Shown: positions 53,893-62,566 of the stretch, piece by piece | Layout: each line of letters starts with the position of its first letter | How positions within the stretch are numbered: the stretch's first letter is position 1 | Source of the DNA: Candidatus Polarisedimenticolia bacterium | Lineage (GTDB): Bacteria; Acidobacteriota; Polarisedimenticolia; Gp22-AA2 | Reading direction: 5' to 3' | NCBI GenBank assembly: GCA_036001465.1 | Contig: DASYUH010000099.1 | Location: 33,921-97,920, forward strand | Length of the DNA: 64,000 bases | The notes under the pieces: generated by a model | The model's input: the letters and a program-made list of their open reading frames with translations, nothing else | Database searches by the model: none | What the model was told of the DNA's origin: nothing | Program-made: the position numbers and the translations under genes

Positions 53893-53974
53893 AGTGTCAT
53901 GATCGCATCGAGCCGACCGCGCGAGTCTGGATCCATCTGGCTCGTCCGGCAATCAGGACGGTCCCTAATCTGGA

Positions 53975-53991
53975 GTCAGGGAGCCCCTGAA
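53975..53991. promoter_or_regulatory. Palindrome copy 3, one mismatch (GTCAGG-N5-CCTGAA)
   Basis: The sequence GTCAGGGAGCCCCTGAA keeps the 6-5-6 geometry of the sites at 8234 and 38341 with a single mismatch at the last base. TCAGGG/CCCTGA is a perfect 6-base inverted repeat. It lies about 85 bases upstream of the preferred start of the beta-helix gene. Confidence 0.45.
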
Positions 53992-54001
53992 ACGGAGGTG
54001 G

Positions 54002-54697
54002 TCATCCCTCATTGATTCCCTCACCCGCCGTCGGTGGCTCCAGGGGCACGGGATTCAACCCTGCCGCCGCGACCGCGTCGAGCAGGCGGGGCAATGCTTC
54101 CAGCAGCACCGCGCCCCCCGAGTCTGCTCGCGCGCTCGAACCGTCATGCAGGAGGAGGATGTCGCCGGGGGCGAGCCCGCGTACGAGTCGCGCCAGGACC
54201 CGGCCGGCGTCGCCGGTCACCGTGTCGAAGCCACGCCGAGTCCAGGCCGCCAGATCGAGCCCCGCCCGCGCGAGCGCCGGTTCGAGCAGGGGGCTCCTGA
54301 TCCCCGCGGGCGCACGGAACAGGCGCGGCGCGTGCCCGGTTGCCGCGGCGATCGCCTCCTGGGCGCGCTCGATCTCGTCGCGCAGCATCGCCGGCGGGAG
54401 AAACCAGAAGGCGTTGCGATGCCGGTGGGAGTGGTTCTCCACGCGATGGCCGCGCCGCGCGATCTCCGCGGCCAGTTCGCGGTGCGCCTCCACGCGCCGC
54501 CCGATGCAGAAGAACGTCGAGCGCGCCCCGCGGGCGTCGAGCATGTCGAGAGCCCGGGGGGTGGTCGCCGGATCTGCGGCTGGTTCTGGGGCGCAGACGC
54601 GCAGCGGGTCGTTGTAGGAGTCGCGTGCGCGCGGGGAACTATCTGGCGGGGTCGATGGGGTCAGCTGGTTCCTGGCGCCCGGCGCGAAGAAGTCCAT
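54002..54697 (-). CDS. Polysaccharide-deacetylase-like protein lacking the first catalytic motif
   Basis: The ATG at 54697 overlaps the ABC ATPase stop by one base (TGATG). The 231-residue product carries NodB-like features: DPATTPRALDMLDARGARSTFFCIG, the metal-binding HSHRH in HRVENHSHRHRNAFW, RAPAGIRSPLLEPAL and LAPGDILLLHDGSS. In normal relatives DPATTP is directly preceded by TFDDGP; here this part reads VCAPEPAADPATT, so the catalytic Asp pair is missing. None of the other frames supplies it. The first 35 residues look unrelated. It is either a remnant after a rearrangement, or an inactive binding protein. Confidence 0.7.
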   Translation of the reverse strand: MDFFAPGARNQLTPSTPPDSSPRARDSYNDPLRVCAPEPAADPATTPRALDMLDARGARSTFFCIGRRVEAHRELAAEIARRGHRVENHSHRHRNAFWFLPPAMLRDEIERAQEAIAAATGHAPRLFRAPAGIRSPLLEPALARAGLDLAAWTRRGFDTVTGDAGRVLARLVRGLAPGDILLLHDGSSARADSGGAVLLEALPRLLDAVAAAGLNPVPLEPPTAGEGINEG

Positions 54698-55404
54698 CAA
54701 GGTGAGCGGAGACGGACCGTGCGTGGCGACCTCTCGACGATGGCCGGATCGTGGGTGGCGATGACAAAGGTCGTGCCCCGCTCGGCGTTCGTCCGGGCCA
54801 GCAGGTCGACGATCTCCGCTCCCGTCTTCGAATCGAGGTTCGCCGTGGGTTCGTCGGCGAGGATCACGCGCGGCTCGTGAACGCGCCCGCGCGCGAGCGT
54901 GACCCGCTGGCGCTCCCCGCCCGAGAGCTGGTCGGGCCTCTGGCGCATGCGGGCGGCGAGACCGACGGAGGCGAGCACATCCTCGGTCCGTCGCCGACGT
55001 TCGGTCCCGCGCAGGCCGTCGATCCACAACGGGTACTCGACGTTCTCGTAGGCGGTGAGCACCGGGACGAGGTTGAACGACTGGAAAACGAATCCGACCT
55101 TGCGCCTCAGGAACAGCGTCTTCTCGCCGGGCGTCATCCGGCCCAGGTCGCTCCCTTCGAAACGCACGATCCCGGAGTCCGGCCCGTCGAGTGCGCCGAG
55201 CAGGTTGAAGAGCGTCGTCTTCCCGCACCCCGAGGGCCCGGCGACCACCACGAACTCGCCCCTCTCGACGACGAGGTCGACGCCGCGGAGAGCCTCGATC
55301 GTGGTGGCGCCCAGCCGGTATGCCTTGCGAAGCCCCGATGCCTCGAAGATCGGCGGAGCCGACTCGGGCTCGATTGGGCGGCGGGGCGCGGGGGGGGCTG
55401 ACAT
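54697..55404 (-). CDS. ABC transporter ATP-binding protein (LolD/MacB-like)
   Basis: The 235-residue product has Walker A GPSGCGKTT, the Q-loop FQSFNLVPVLT, signature LSGGERQRVTLARG, Walker B VILADEPTANLD and H-loop ATHDP. These fit the LolD/MacB/FtsE group, which works with FtsX-type permeases in lipoprotein release or efflux. No permease gene is beside it. Instead a defective deacetylase gene follows, which suggests a loss or rearrangement next to the ATPase gene. The Arg-rich C-terminal end (RSPRTVRLRSP) is shorter than usual. Confidence 0.9.
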   Translation of the reverse strand: MSAPPAPRRPIEPESAPPIFEASGLRKAYRLGATTIEALRGVDLVVERGEFVVVAGPSGCGKTTLFNLLGALDGPDSGIVRFEGSDLGRMTPGEKTLFLRRKVGFVFQSFNLVPVLTAYENVEYPLWIDGLRGTERRRRTEDVLASVGLAARMRQRPDQLSGGERQRVTLARGRVHEPRVILADEPTANLDSKTGAEIVDLLARTNAERGTTFVIATHDPAIVERSPRTVRLRSP

Positions 55405-55472
55405 CAGGGTGGATTCTACCGAATACCGGGGAATGGCGCCCTGATAGAATTCCCTGGCGATACGGAGGAGAC

Positions 55473-56183
55473 GTGATCCGCGGCGAGCACGATCCCATCG
55501 AGCGGGCGTTCAAGGCCGCGACGGCACGCTATGCGGGGCTTCACCCGCGGTTCCGCTGGTACACGCGCGTGAAATACCGATTGGACCCGTGCTACCGCGC
55601 GATCGCGAGGCATATCCGCCAGGACACGTTCACCGTGGACCTGGGCTCCGGCCTCGGGATGCTCCCGGTGCTGCTCGGCGAGCTCGGCGAACGACGTCAG
55701 GCGCTCGGGGTCGATTGGGATCCGGAGAAGGTGCGCTGCGGGCTGCACGCGTCGCACGGCCTCCCGGGTGTGGAAATCGTCGAAGGCGACCTGAATGCCT
55801 TCGCCGTGCCCGCCTGCGACGTCATCACCCTGGTAGACGTGCTCCACTACTACGACGCCCACAGACAGGAGGAGATTCTCGAGCGCTGCCGGGCGGCGCT
55901 GGGACGGGGCGGTCGCCTGCTCATCCGGGAGGGGGACGGAGCCCGCCCGGGCGGCGCGCGCTTCACCCGGATTGTCGAGGCGTGGATCACTCGAATGGGA
56001 TGGAACCGGGGACCCGCGGTCCGTTTCCGGCCCATCTCGGAGCTGCAGACCGCCCTCGTCAAGATCGGCTTTCACGTCGTGGCGGACGACGTGGCGAGTC
56101 CGCTGAACCCCGGGAACGTGCTTCTCGTGGCCAGCCTGGAACCGGCGGCGGGCCAGGGAAGGGTCAATTCAGGGAATTCCTGA
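55473..56183 (+). CDS. Class I SAM-dependent methyltransferase
   Basis: The GTG at 55473 is closely preceded by GGAGGAG. The 236-residue product has methyltransferase motif I VDLGSGLGMLPVLLG near residue 55, LGVDWDPEKV near 80, and VITLVDVLHYYD near 120, then LGRGGRLLIREGDGA. The target is unknown. A small-molecule or lipid substrate is likely from the type of motif after the core (RFRPISELQTALVKIGF). Confidence 0.82.
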   Translation: MIRGEHDPIERAFKAATARYAGLHPRFRWYTRVKYRLDPCYRAIARHIRQDTFTVDLGSGLGMLPVLLGELGERRQALGVDWDPEKVRCGLHASHGLPGVEIVEGDLNAFAVPACDVITLVDVLHYYDAHRQEEILERCRAALGRGGRLLIREGDGARPGGARFTRIVEAWITRMGWNRGPAVRFRPISELQTALVKIGFHVVADDVASPLNPGNVLLVASLEPAAGQGRVNSGNS

Positions 56184-56394
56184 TACCCGCGTCGGGGGCG
56201 GCCTTACTCGCGGACCCGCCCACGAAGGAGAGGCGGGCCGCTTCGAAGGTCTGCGGTTCGTTCAAGTCGTGCTGCGGCCGGCACTTTCGTGCCATGACGC
56301 GGCCCCGGGATCGATTCTCCTCCCTGGTCCCGCGGGCGGGCCGCGGCCCCGAAGCCGTTCGTCGACCATCTGGTGCTCGGAAGCGGGGAATAAA

Positions 56395-57936
56395 ATGGAT
56401 GTCCCTATGATCCCCGGACGGCGACGCGGAGTGATCCTGATCGAGCCCGGCATCAACCCGGTCACCCGTCGTTTCAGCCTCCCGAACGTCGCAAACTACC
56501 CTCCCCTCCCGCAGGCGCGTCTCGCCGGCCAGCTCGGGCAGGCGGAAGACGTGGAGATCGCGGATCTTCGCATCGCGGGAGAGAAGGAGAGACTGCTGGA
56601 CCGGGTCCGCCGCGATCCGCCCGGCCTCGCAGGGATCTCCCTCACCTTCACCTCGAACGGGGACGAAGCGATCGGCGTGGCCGCGGCGATCCGGAGCGTC
56701 TCCCCCGCGACCACCATCGTCCTCGGAGGAACCGCTCCCTCGGAGGACCCCGCGTCATTCTGGGACTCGGCGGCTGATCTGATCTGCTTCCGGAACGGCG
56801 ACGCTGCCTTCGCGGCGCTGGCCGCCGAGATTCGTGAGGCGGGACGGGCCCCGACGCGATTCCCCGGGTTCTTCCACCGGGACGATGGACGCTGGGTCCT
56901 CGACCCGGGGCCGCCCGTGGCGCCCCTGGCGAGCCTGTACCCATGCGCCTGGCACCTTCTCCCCAAGCGTTACTGGCGCGAGTACTTCCAGGGATTTCGG
57001 CCCACCGGGATGGGGCAGACGAGCGAGGGTTGCCCCTACGACTGCACTTTCTGTACCGTCTGGAAGACGCACGGGCGTAAAGTCTCACTCGCATCCCTGG
57101 CGAACGTCCAGCACGACTTCAATTCGCTACCCCCCGCCATCCGCGCCTTCTTTTTCGCGGACGACATCTGGATGCAGGCCAGCGAGAGGCAGATCCAGGA
57201 ACTCTACGATCCGCTCCTGGAATGGATGGCGTCGGACTTTCTCCCGCGCCGTGGCGATTTCTGGCTGACGGTCGAGACCCGGACGGACCTCTACCTGCGC
57301 GAGGAGGATCGCTTCAAGGCCTGGATCCGGCGCGGAGCGCTGAAGAGAATTCTGTTCGGCGTCGAGGCGGTGACGGACGATCAACTCAAGAGCTTCAGCA
57401 AGCGCAACACGGTCGACAAGAACATCGAGGCGATCCGTCGCGCCGCGGAGACCGGAGCCATCGTGACGGCCCAGTTCGTCATCCCGTGCGACGCAACTCG
57501 CGCCTATTTCGACGAGATGGTCCGCTTCCTGAAGGCGCACCGGCGCTGGATTAGGACCTCCAACTTCACCGTCGCGACCCCGCTGCCGGGCACCGACCTC
57601 TACGCGGAATCCCTGAAGGAGTCTCCGGAGCTGGCCGACAGGAGCGCCGTTTCGCATCCCGCCTTCTCTCTCTTCACCGCCCTGACGCCGACGCGCCTCG
57701 ACGTCCGCGAGTTCTACGAACAGGTGGCGCGCGTGTTCCGCGCCGCGAACCAGATGTATTTCAGTCTCGACGCCGAGCGCCAGGCCCTTCGGATGGTGTT
57801 TCAATCTCCGTGGCTGATTCGGCGTCTCGCGAAGGCCCCGCTGGCGCTGCGCGCCCTGACCGATCCGGGCACCTTCCTCGATGTCCACCGGCTGGTCCAG
57901 GGTGACCGTCTCCTCGGGCCCCGAGCCGTCACCTAG
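56395..57936 (+). CDS. Radical SAM protein with B12-binding-like N-terminal domain
   Basis: The ATG at 56395 (another is at 56407) begins a product of 513 residues. The N-terminal half has a Rossmann-like domain (ISLTFTSNGDEAIGVAAAI, TTIVLGGTAPSEDPASF) like the cobalamin-binding fold, but I see no DxHxxG motif. The [4Fe-4S] site is GCPYDCTFCTVW (C-x3-C-x2-C) near residue 218. The C-terminal part has VETRTDLYLREED and ATPLPGTDLYAESLK, as in B12-dependent radical SAM enzymes of lipid or natural-product methylation. The gene before it is a methyltransferase. The substrate is unknown. Confidence 0.88.
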   Translation: MDVPMIPGRRRGVILIEPGINPVTRRFSLPNVANYPPLPQARLAGQLGQAEDVEIADLRIAGEKERLLDRVRRDPPGLAGISLTFTSNGDEAIGVAAAIRSVSPATTIVLGGTAPSEDPASFWDSAADLICFRNGDAAFAALAAEIREAGRAPTRFPGFFHRDDGRWVLDPGPPVAPLASLYPCAWHLLPKRYWREYFQGFRPTGMGQTSEGCPYDCTFCTVWKTHGRKVSLASLANVQHDFNSLPPAIRAFFFADDIWMQASERQIQELYDPLLEWMASDFLPRRGDFWLTVETRTDLYLREEDRFKAWIRRGALKRILFGVEAVTDDQLKSFSKRNTVDKNIEAIRRAAETGAIVTAQFVIPCDATRAYFDEMVRFLKAHRRWIRTSNFTVATPLPGTDLYAESLKESPELADRSAVSHPAFSLFTALTPTRLDVREFYEQVARVFRAANQMYFSLDAERQALRMVFQSPWLIRRLAKAPLALRALTDPGTFLDVHRLVQGDRLLGPRAVT

Positions 57937-57946
57937 GGAGCAGTCC

Positions 57947-58339
57947 ATGAAAACAATCGCAGGTCTGTGGATCGACCATCGGAGGGCCGTGATCGCGATG
58001 GTCTCGGACAAAGGGGAAGAGACCCGGGTGATTGAATCACACGTCGAGAAGCACCCCGGTGCAATCTCGTCGGGGCCCCATGAATCGCAGAGAGTCCAGG
58101 CCGATGACAGCCGCGAGAGAGAATTCATGGGCCATCTACGCGCCTATTACGATGCGGTGATAGCGGCCATTCACGTTGCGGAAGCGATCCTGATCTTCGG
58201 CCCGGGCGAGGCCAAGGGGGAGCTGAGGAAACGACTCGAGAAGGACAAGATCGACGGACGCGTCGTCGCCGTGGAGACAGTCGACAGGATGACGGATCGG
58301 CAGGTCGCCGCGAAGGTGCGCGAGTATTTTCGCGCGTAG
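57947..58339 (+). CDS. Small conserved protein, eRF1 C-terminal-like
   Basis: The ATG at 57947 is only ten bases after the radical SAM gene, with GGGAG upstream. The 130-residue product begins MKTIAGLWIDHRRAVIAMV and includes DDSREREFMGHLRAYYDAV, ILIFGPGEAKGELRKRLEK and MTDRQVAAKVREYF. This order resembles the C-terminal domain of peptide release factors/eRF1-like proteins, with the GPGEAK motif. Such small proteins are frequent but uncharacterised in bacteria. No GGQ motif is present, so it is not a release factor. Confidence 0.7.
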   Translation: MKTIAGLWIDHRRAVIAMVSDKGEETRVIESHVEKHPGAISSGPHESQRVQADDSREREFMGHLRAYYDAVIAAIHVAEAILIFGPGEAKGELRKRLEKDKIDGRVVAVETVDRMTDRQVAAKVREYFRA

Positions 58340-58366
58340 CGACCAGGGCCCACTGCGCGAGGGCGA

Positions 58367-59137
58367 TCAGCGCCCGTGGCGCCACCGGCCATTCGGCAGG
58401 CCAAGGTCCGCGATCGTGGACGCGGCGCCGGCCGGCGCCGCCGGTTTGTCCAGTGACGGGTGCCAGGCGTACAGGAGCGTACCGTCCTTGACCTGGTCGA
58501 TCAGTGTCCGGGCGATGGCGGGGCGGACGGCAGGACAGCCGTAACTGCGACCGAGTCGCCCCAGCTTGTGCGCGACCTCTTCGCCGACGTAGGGTGCCCC
58601 GTGGACCACGATGGTCCGCGATTCCGCCCGATCGTTGATCCCCGGTTCCATCCCGCGCAGGCGCAGCGAATAGCCGTTCTTTCCGTTGTACGTCGTGCCG
58701 GTCACGAACGCCCCCAGCGAGGTCATGAGGCTCCCCTCTTCGTTCGAGAACGACCGGGCCACGTCCTCGCCCGAATTCCGTCCGTGCGCCACCAGTTCGT
58801 GGAAGAGCAGCCGGCGAGAGTCCATGTCGAACACCCACATCCGCTTGATCGTCGAGGGCAGACCGTAGTCGATCACCGTGAGGACCGGGCGGGAGACCTC
58901 TCCCCGGGAATGCAGGGCGTCCCAGGCGGCAAGCGCTGCCCGAAGGGCCTCGGGTCGCACCGTCGGGGCGGCATGGAACAGTGTCGGCTCGAGAGCGAAG
59001 GCGATCCGGCCGGTCGCCGGCAGAGCCGCCGGGGGGTCCGGTGATCCAGGAAGCGCCACGGCGCCCGCGGCACGCGTGGGAGGCACCACCGCCAGCAGGG
59101 GCAGGGTCGTCAGGAGCAGTGTCCGAGGGATTTTCAT
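58367..59137 (-). CDS. Murein L,D-transpeptidase catalytic-domain (YkuD_2) protein
   Basis: The ATG at 59137 starts a signal peptide (MKIPRTLLLTTLPLLAVVPPTRAAG). The 256-residue product has the catalytic region VVHGAPYVGEE and GRSYGCPAVRP, where Cys is the nucleophile and His is conserved. This is the L,D-transpeptidase group PF13645, different from the YcbB-type enzyme next door. It acts on peptidoglycan in the periplasm. The longer open frame upstream is out of context and not coding. Confidence 0.87.
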   Translation of the reverse strand: MKIPRTLLLTTLPLLAVVPPTRAAGAVALPGSPDPPAALPATGRIAFALEPTLFHAAPTVRPEALRAALAAWDALHSRGEVSRPVLTVIDYGLPSTIKRMWVFDMDSRRLLFHELVAHGRNSGEDVARSFSNEEGSLMTSLGAFVTGTTYNGKNGYSLRLRGMEPGINDRAESRTIVVHGAPYVGEEVAHKLGRLGRSYGCPAVRPAIARTLIDQVKDGTLLYAWHPSLDKPAAPAGAASTIADLGLPNGRWRHGR

Positions 59138-59205
59138 GATGGAGACAGTATAGGGCTGTTCGGGCGCGATGTCATCCGCAGCATGGCGAGTGGCCTGTGC
59201 CGGCC

Positions 59206-60996
59206 CTATTGGCCGGGGGGGCGAGTGGCCTCCTTCGCGCCCGACGCCGGCCCGCCTGAAACCCGAGTCGCCACGCGATCCAGCGCGGCTCGCTGGGGTC
59301 CATCGAACTCGTACACGTCCGGACTGAAGCGCAGGACGCCGGCCTCGTCGACCCGGGCCGTCAAATAAAGGATGTGGATCGGCACCGGCGGCTTGACGGA
59401 CAGGTGGCGCTCCTTCGCCTGGGCCAGGGCTTCGCGGAGCAGACCCTGCGACTCCTCTCCCAGGAGCTGCCGCGCCAGATCGAGAGGCTTCTCGACGCGG
59501 ATGCAGCCGTGGCTGAGATCCCGATCCGATTGGCCGAACAGGCCGCGCGTGGGCGTGTCGTGTAGATAGATGCGGTAATCGTTCGTGAGATGGAACTTCA
59601 GGCGGCCGAGCGCGTTGGTCGGTCCGGGGTCCTGGCGCAGGCGATAGGGAAAGTGTCCCTTGCCCAGCGCACGCCAGTCCACGGTCGCCGGGTCCACCTC
59701 GCGGGCGTCTTCCTCCGGGCCCTCGAAGAGACGAAGGCCGTGGCGCTCGAACGCCCTCGGATTCTTCCGCTGCTCGGGCAGGTACTCTCCAAGGGCGATG
59801 CTCTCCGGCACGTTCCACGGCGGGTTGACCACGATCGCCACGATTCGATCGCTGAACACCGGCGTGGACGTGAACGCCTTCCCGACGACGATGCGCGTGC
59901 GCCACGCGGATATCCCGCCTCGGACGAGCTCGAGGTCGAACCCCGGGATGTTCACGAAAATATGAGGATCGCCGAGCCGGCGCGGGATCCACCGCCAGCG
60001 CTCGAGGTTCAGCTCGACCTGCCGGATCCGCCGCTCGACGGACACGTTCAACTCGGCCAGGGTGGTTGTGTCGAGCCTCCCGTCGGGTTCGATCCCGTGC
60101 CGCCCCTGGAAGCGGCGGACCGAGTCGGCCAGCGCCAGGTCGAACTGATCTCCCGCGCCCGGTGGCGCGCCGGTGGCGGAGTCTCCCGACCCCGCAGGCT
60201 CTGCGAGCCGCTGACGCAGGAGGAGGACCCTCGGTCCGCGCGAGCCCATCTCGATCTCGGGGCCGTCGGGGATCGCCGACCATCCGCCTGCCGCGTCGAT
60301 CTCGCGCAGACCCTTCAGCGCCTCGCGCAGGCGGGCGTAGCCGGTGTGCGGCGGCGGCAAGGCTTCGAGCAACTGCGGGAGATTGTCCCCCTCGAGCGCC
60401 CGATCGAGCTTGGTCAGGGGATCGAGATCGGGGAGATTCGTGTGCCAGTCGTTGCGAATCTCGTCGGGGTGCACCCGGCCGGTGGACAGGTCGGACGCAT
60501 ACCGGAAGAAGGCGGCGGTCATGAGCAGATCGAAATCGGCCAGACGCGCGACCGCCGCGTCGTCCAACGGACCCTTGCCGATCTGCGCCTCCAGGAGGTC
60601 GAGTCGGCTCAGGGCGTAGTCTTCCGGGTCCAAACCGTGTTCGCCCGCACGTCGCAGCGCATCGAGCAGGGTCGTGGTCGAAGGGCGGATCCTGCCGGAG
60701 TCGTCGCACCATGCGAGCCGATGCCCATGGCTGGCGTAGAACTCCGTCAGTGTGTCGCGCGTCGGGAAGATCGGGTGGGACGGGGTTCCTCCGCCCGCCG
60801 ACGGAACAGGGGCCACCCTCAACTGCCGTGCCAGCGCCTGCTGGACCTCGTCGCGCGAGAGATCCGGCCGTCCAGCGGCGATGGACCTCAGGCGCGCCTG
60901 GAGGCGCCCCGGTATGGATTCGCGCGGACCGCAGGCCGCGGCCGCAAGAAGGACGACAACGAGTCCGGGCCAGGCGCGCTGGAGGACAGTTCGCAT
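59206..60996 (-). CDS. YcbB/LdtD-like L,D-transpeptidase lipoprotein
   Basis: From the ATG at 60996 the product is 596 residues, with a lipoprotein-like signal (LVVVLLAAAACGP). An N-terminal scaffold domain has DTLTEFYASHGHRLAW and LDPEDYALSRLD (about 75-260). A peptidoglycan-binding domain with VRRFQGRHGIEPDGRLDTTTLAELN follows (about 300). The YkuD catalytic domain has LVVGK-like RIVVGKAFTSTPVFSD, YRIYLHDTPTRGLFGQ and LSHGCIRVEKP (catalytic Cys). This is the LdtD-type enzyme making 3-3 crosslinks in peptidoglycan. It lies 68 bases upstream of the YkuD_2 gene on the same strand. Confidence 0.92.
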   Translation of the reverse strand: MRTVLQRAWPGLVVVLLAAAACGPRESIPGRLQARLRSIAAGRPDLSRDEVQQALARQLRVAPVPSAGGGTPSHPIFPTRDTLTEFYASHGHRLAWCDDSGRIRPSTTTLLDALRRAGEHGLDPEDYALSRLDLLEAQIGKGPLDDAAVARLADFDLLMTAAFFRYASDLSTGRVHPDEIRNDWHTNLPDLDPLTKLDRALEGDNLPQLLEALPPPHTGYARLREALKGLREIDAAGGWSAIPDGPEIEMGSRGPRVLLLRQRLAEPAGSGDSATGAPPGAGDQFDLALADSVRRFQGRHGIEPDGRLDTTTLAELNVSVERRIRQVELNLERWRWIPRRLGDPHIFVNIPGFDLELVRGGISAWRTRIVVGKAFTSTPVFSDRIVAIVVNPPWNVPESIALGEYLPEQRKNPRAFERHGLRLFEGPEEDAREVDPATVDWRALGKGHFPYRLRQDPGPTNALGRLKFHLTNDYRIYLHDTPTRGLFGQSDRDLSHGCIRVEKPLDLARQLLGEESQGLLREALAQAKERHLSVKPPVPIHILYLTARVDEAGVLRFSPDVYEFDGPQRAALDRVATRVSGGPASGAKEATRPPGQ

Positions 60997-61060
60997 CGAG
61001 ATCACCCCGCGCCGGGTCGTCGCCGCCGACTCGCCTGCACTTACGACAGAGGTCGTGCCG

Positions 61061-61894
61061 TCATTCCGCGAGGAAGGTCAGCAGCTCGCGGTTGACTTCT
61101 TCCGCGTGCGTCCAGTTCAAACCGTGCGGGCCGCCCTTGATCACCACCAGCCGGCTCCCCTTGACACACTCCTGCGTGCGCTTTCCGGTGCCGGCCAGCG
61201 GAAGAACTCGGTCATCGTCCCCGTGCACGACCAGCGTCGGGACGTCGACGCGCTTGAGATCCTCGCGGAAGTCGGTGAGCCACGCCTGGACGCAGTCCAG
61301 CGTACCCTTGGGAGACGCACCCGCCGCGATGCTCCAGCTCAGCCGCACCGCCTCGTCACTGATCCTGCTGCCTTTCAGGCTGTCGACGTTATAGAACTTC
61401 GCCAGGAAGCCGGACAGGAACGCCGGACGGTCCGCGGCGATGCCTTTCTGGATCGCTTCGAAGACGATTCTCTCCACGCCGGCCGGGTTATCGGGCGTCT
61501 TCAGCCGGAACGGCGTGGTCGAGGACATGAACACCGCCTTGCTCACGCGCTTGCTGCCGTGGGCGCCGAGATAGCGAGCCACCTCGCCGCCACCCATCGA
61601 AAAGCCGACCAGCGCCGCGTCGCGCAGGTCGAGCTTCGTCATGAGCTTGTGCAGGTCGTCGGCGAAGGTGTCGTAGTCGTAGCCCGTGGTCGGCTTGCTG
61701 GAATTGCCGAATCCCCTGCGGTCGTAAGTGACGACCCGGTAGCCGGCGCCCACCAGCGCCGGCACCTGCTTCTCCCAGGATGCGCCGCTCAGGGGCCAGC
61801 CGTGGATCAGGACCACCGGCTTCCCCTGCCCGTGATCCTCGTAGTAGAGATCGATGCTGCCCGAGTTTTCCTTGTCGACTTGGATGTAGTTCAC
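61061..61894 (-). CDS. Alpha/beta hydrolase (non-haem chloroperoxidase/esterase-like)
   Basis: The 277-residue product has the catalytic triad of the family: Ser in LVGFSMGGGEVARYLG near residue 100, Asp in VVHGDDDRVLPL and His in KGGPHGLNWTHAEEVN. The oxyanion region reads VVLIHGWPLSGASWEKQ. It resembles the cofactor-free chloroperoxidase and arylesterase group. It is cytoplasmic, with no signal peptide. The natural substrate is unknown. It follows the OmpA-like gene by nine bases on the same strand. Confidence 0.9.
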   Translation of the reverse strand: MNYIQVDKENSGSIDLYYEDHGQGKPVVLIHGWPLSGASWEKQVPALVGAGYRVVTYDRRGFGNSSKPTTGYDYDTFADDLHKLMTKLDLRDAALVGFSMGGGEVARYLGAHGSKRVSKAVFMSSTTPFRLKTPDNPAGVERIVFEAIQKGIAADRPAFLSGFLAKFYNVDSLKGSRISDEAVRLSWSIAAGASPKGTLDCVQAWLTDFREDLKRVDVPTLVVHGDDDRVLPLAGTGKRTQECVKGSRLVVIKGGPHGLNWTHAEEVNRELLTFLAE

Positions 61895-61903
61895 GATGAC
61901 CTC

Positions 61904-62566
61904 TCAGACTGCCTTGGCCTTGAGCAGGATGTTCACGCGGCGGTTCTGACGACGACCGTCATTCGTCTCGTTGCTGGCCACGGGCTCTCCCTCGCCGAAG
62001 CCGGTTGCGGCCAGCCGCTCCTCGTTGACCCCGTGCACGATGAAGAAACTCTTCACCGACCCCGCGCGGCGCTCGGAGAGGTTCTGGTTGTGAGCCTCCG
62101 AGCCGGTGGAATCCGTATGTCCCTGAATGACCACCGCCGTCTTCTTGTATTCGTCGATGACGCCCGCGACCTTCCCGAGGTTGTCGCGCGATGCCCACGT
62201 GAGTGTCGAGGAGTCGATCGCGAAGAGAATGTCCGAATCGAAATGGACCAGCAGCGTGTCCTTGCTGACGCGCTCGATGCTCGTGCCGGGAATCCTGGCG
62301 AGCTTCTCTTCCTGGGCGTCCATGTAAGCGCCCACTCCCGCGCCGATCCCCGCCCCGATCGCCGTACCGACCAGGATCTCGTCCGCCTTCCGCTTGCCGA
62401 GCGCCACGCTGAGCGCGGCGCCGGACAACGCCCCGATGCCCGCCCCTTTGAGGGTCTTGTCGCGCTGCGTACCGCGCATCGTGGCGCTCTGGGTGCATCC
62501 CGCCAGCATCGCAAGGAGAGCGATGCCTGACGCCAATCCTGCGTGCTTCCTGATGAAGGTGTTCAT
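61904..62566 (-). CDS. OmpA-family lipoprotein with glycine zipper
   Basis: The 220-residue product has a lipobox LLAMLAGCTQ (Cys near residue 25). Gly-rich segments (GAGIGALSGAALSVALG and GTAIGAGIGAGVGAYMD, residues 40-80) follow, and then a C-terminal OmpA domain with VIQGHTDSTGSEAHNQNLSERRAGSV and NRRVNILL. Such proteins (YiaD-like) anchor the outer membrane to peptidoglycan. The ATG overlaps the stop of the BON gene by four bases. Confidence 0.92.
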   Translation of the reverse strand: MNTFIRKHAGLASGIALLAMLAGCTQSATMRGTQRDKTLKGAGIGALSGAALSVALGKRKADEILVGTAIGAGIGAGVGAYMDAQEEKLARIPGTSIERVSKDTLLVHFDSDILFAIDSSTLTWASRDNLGKVAGVIDEYKKTAVVIQGHTDSTGSEAHNQNLSERRAGSVKSFFIVHGVNEERLAATGFGEGEPVASNETNDGRRQNRRVNILLKAKAV

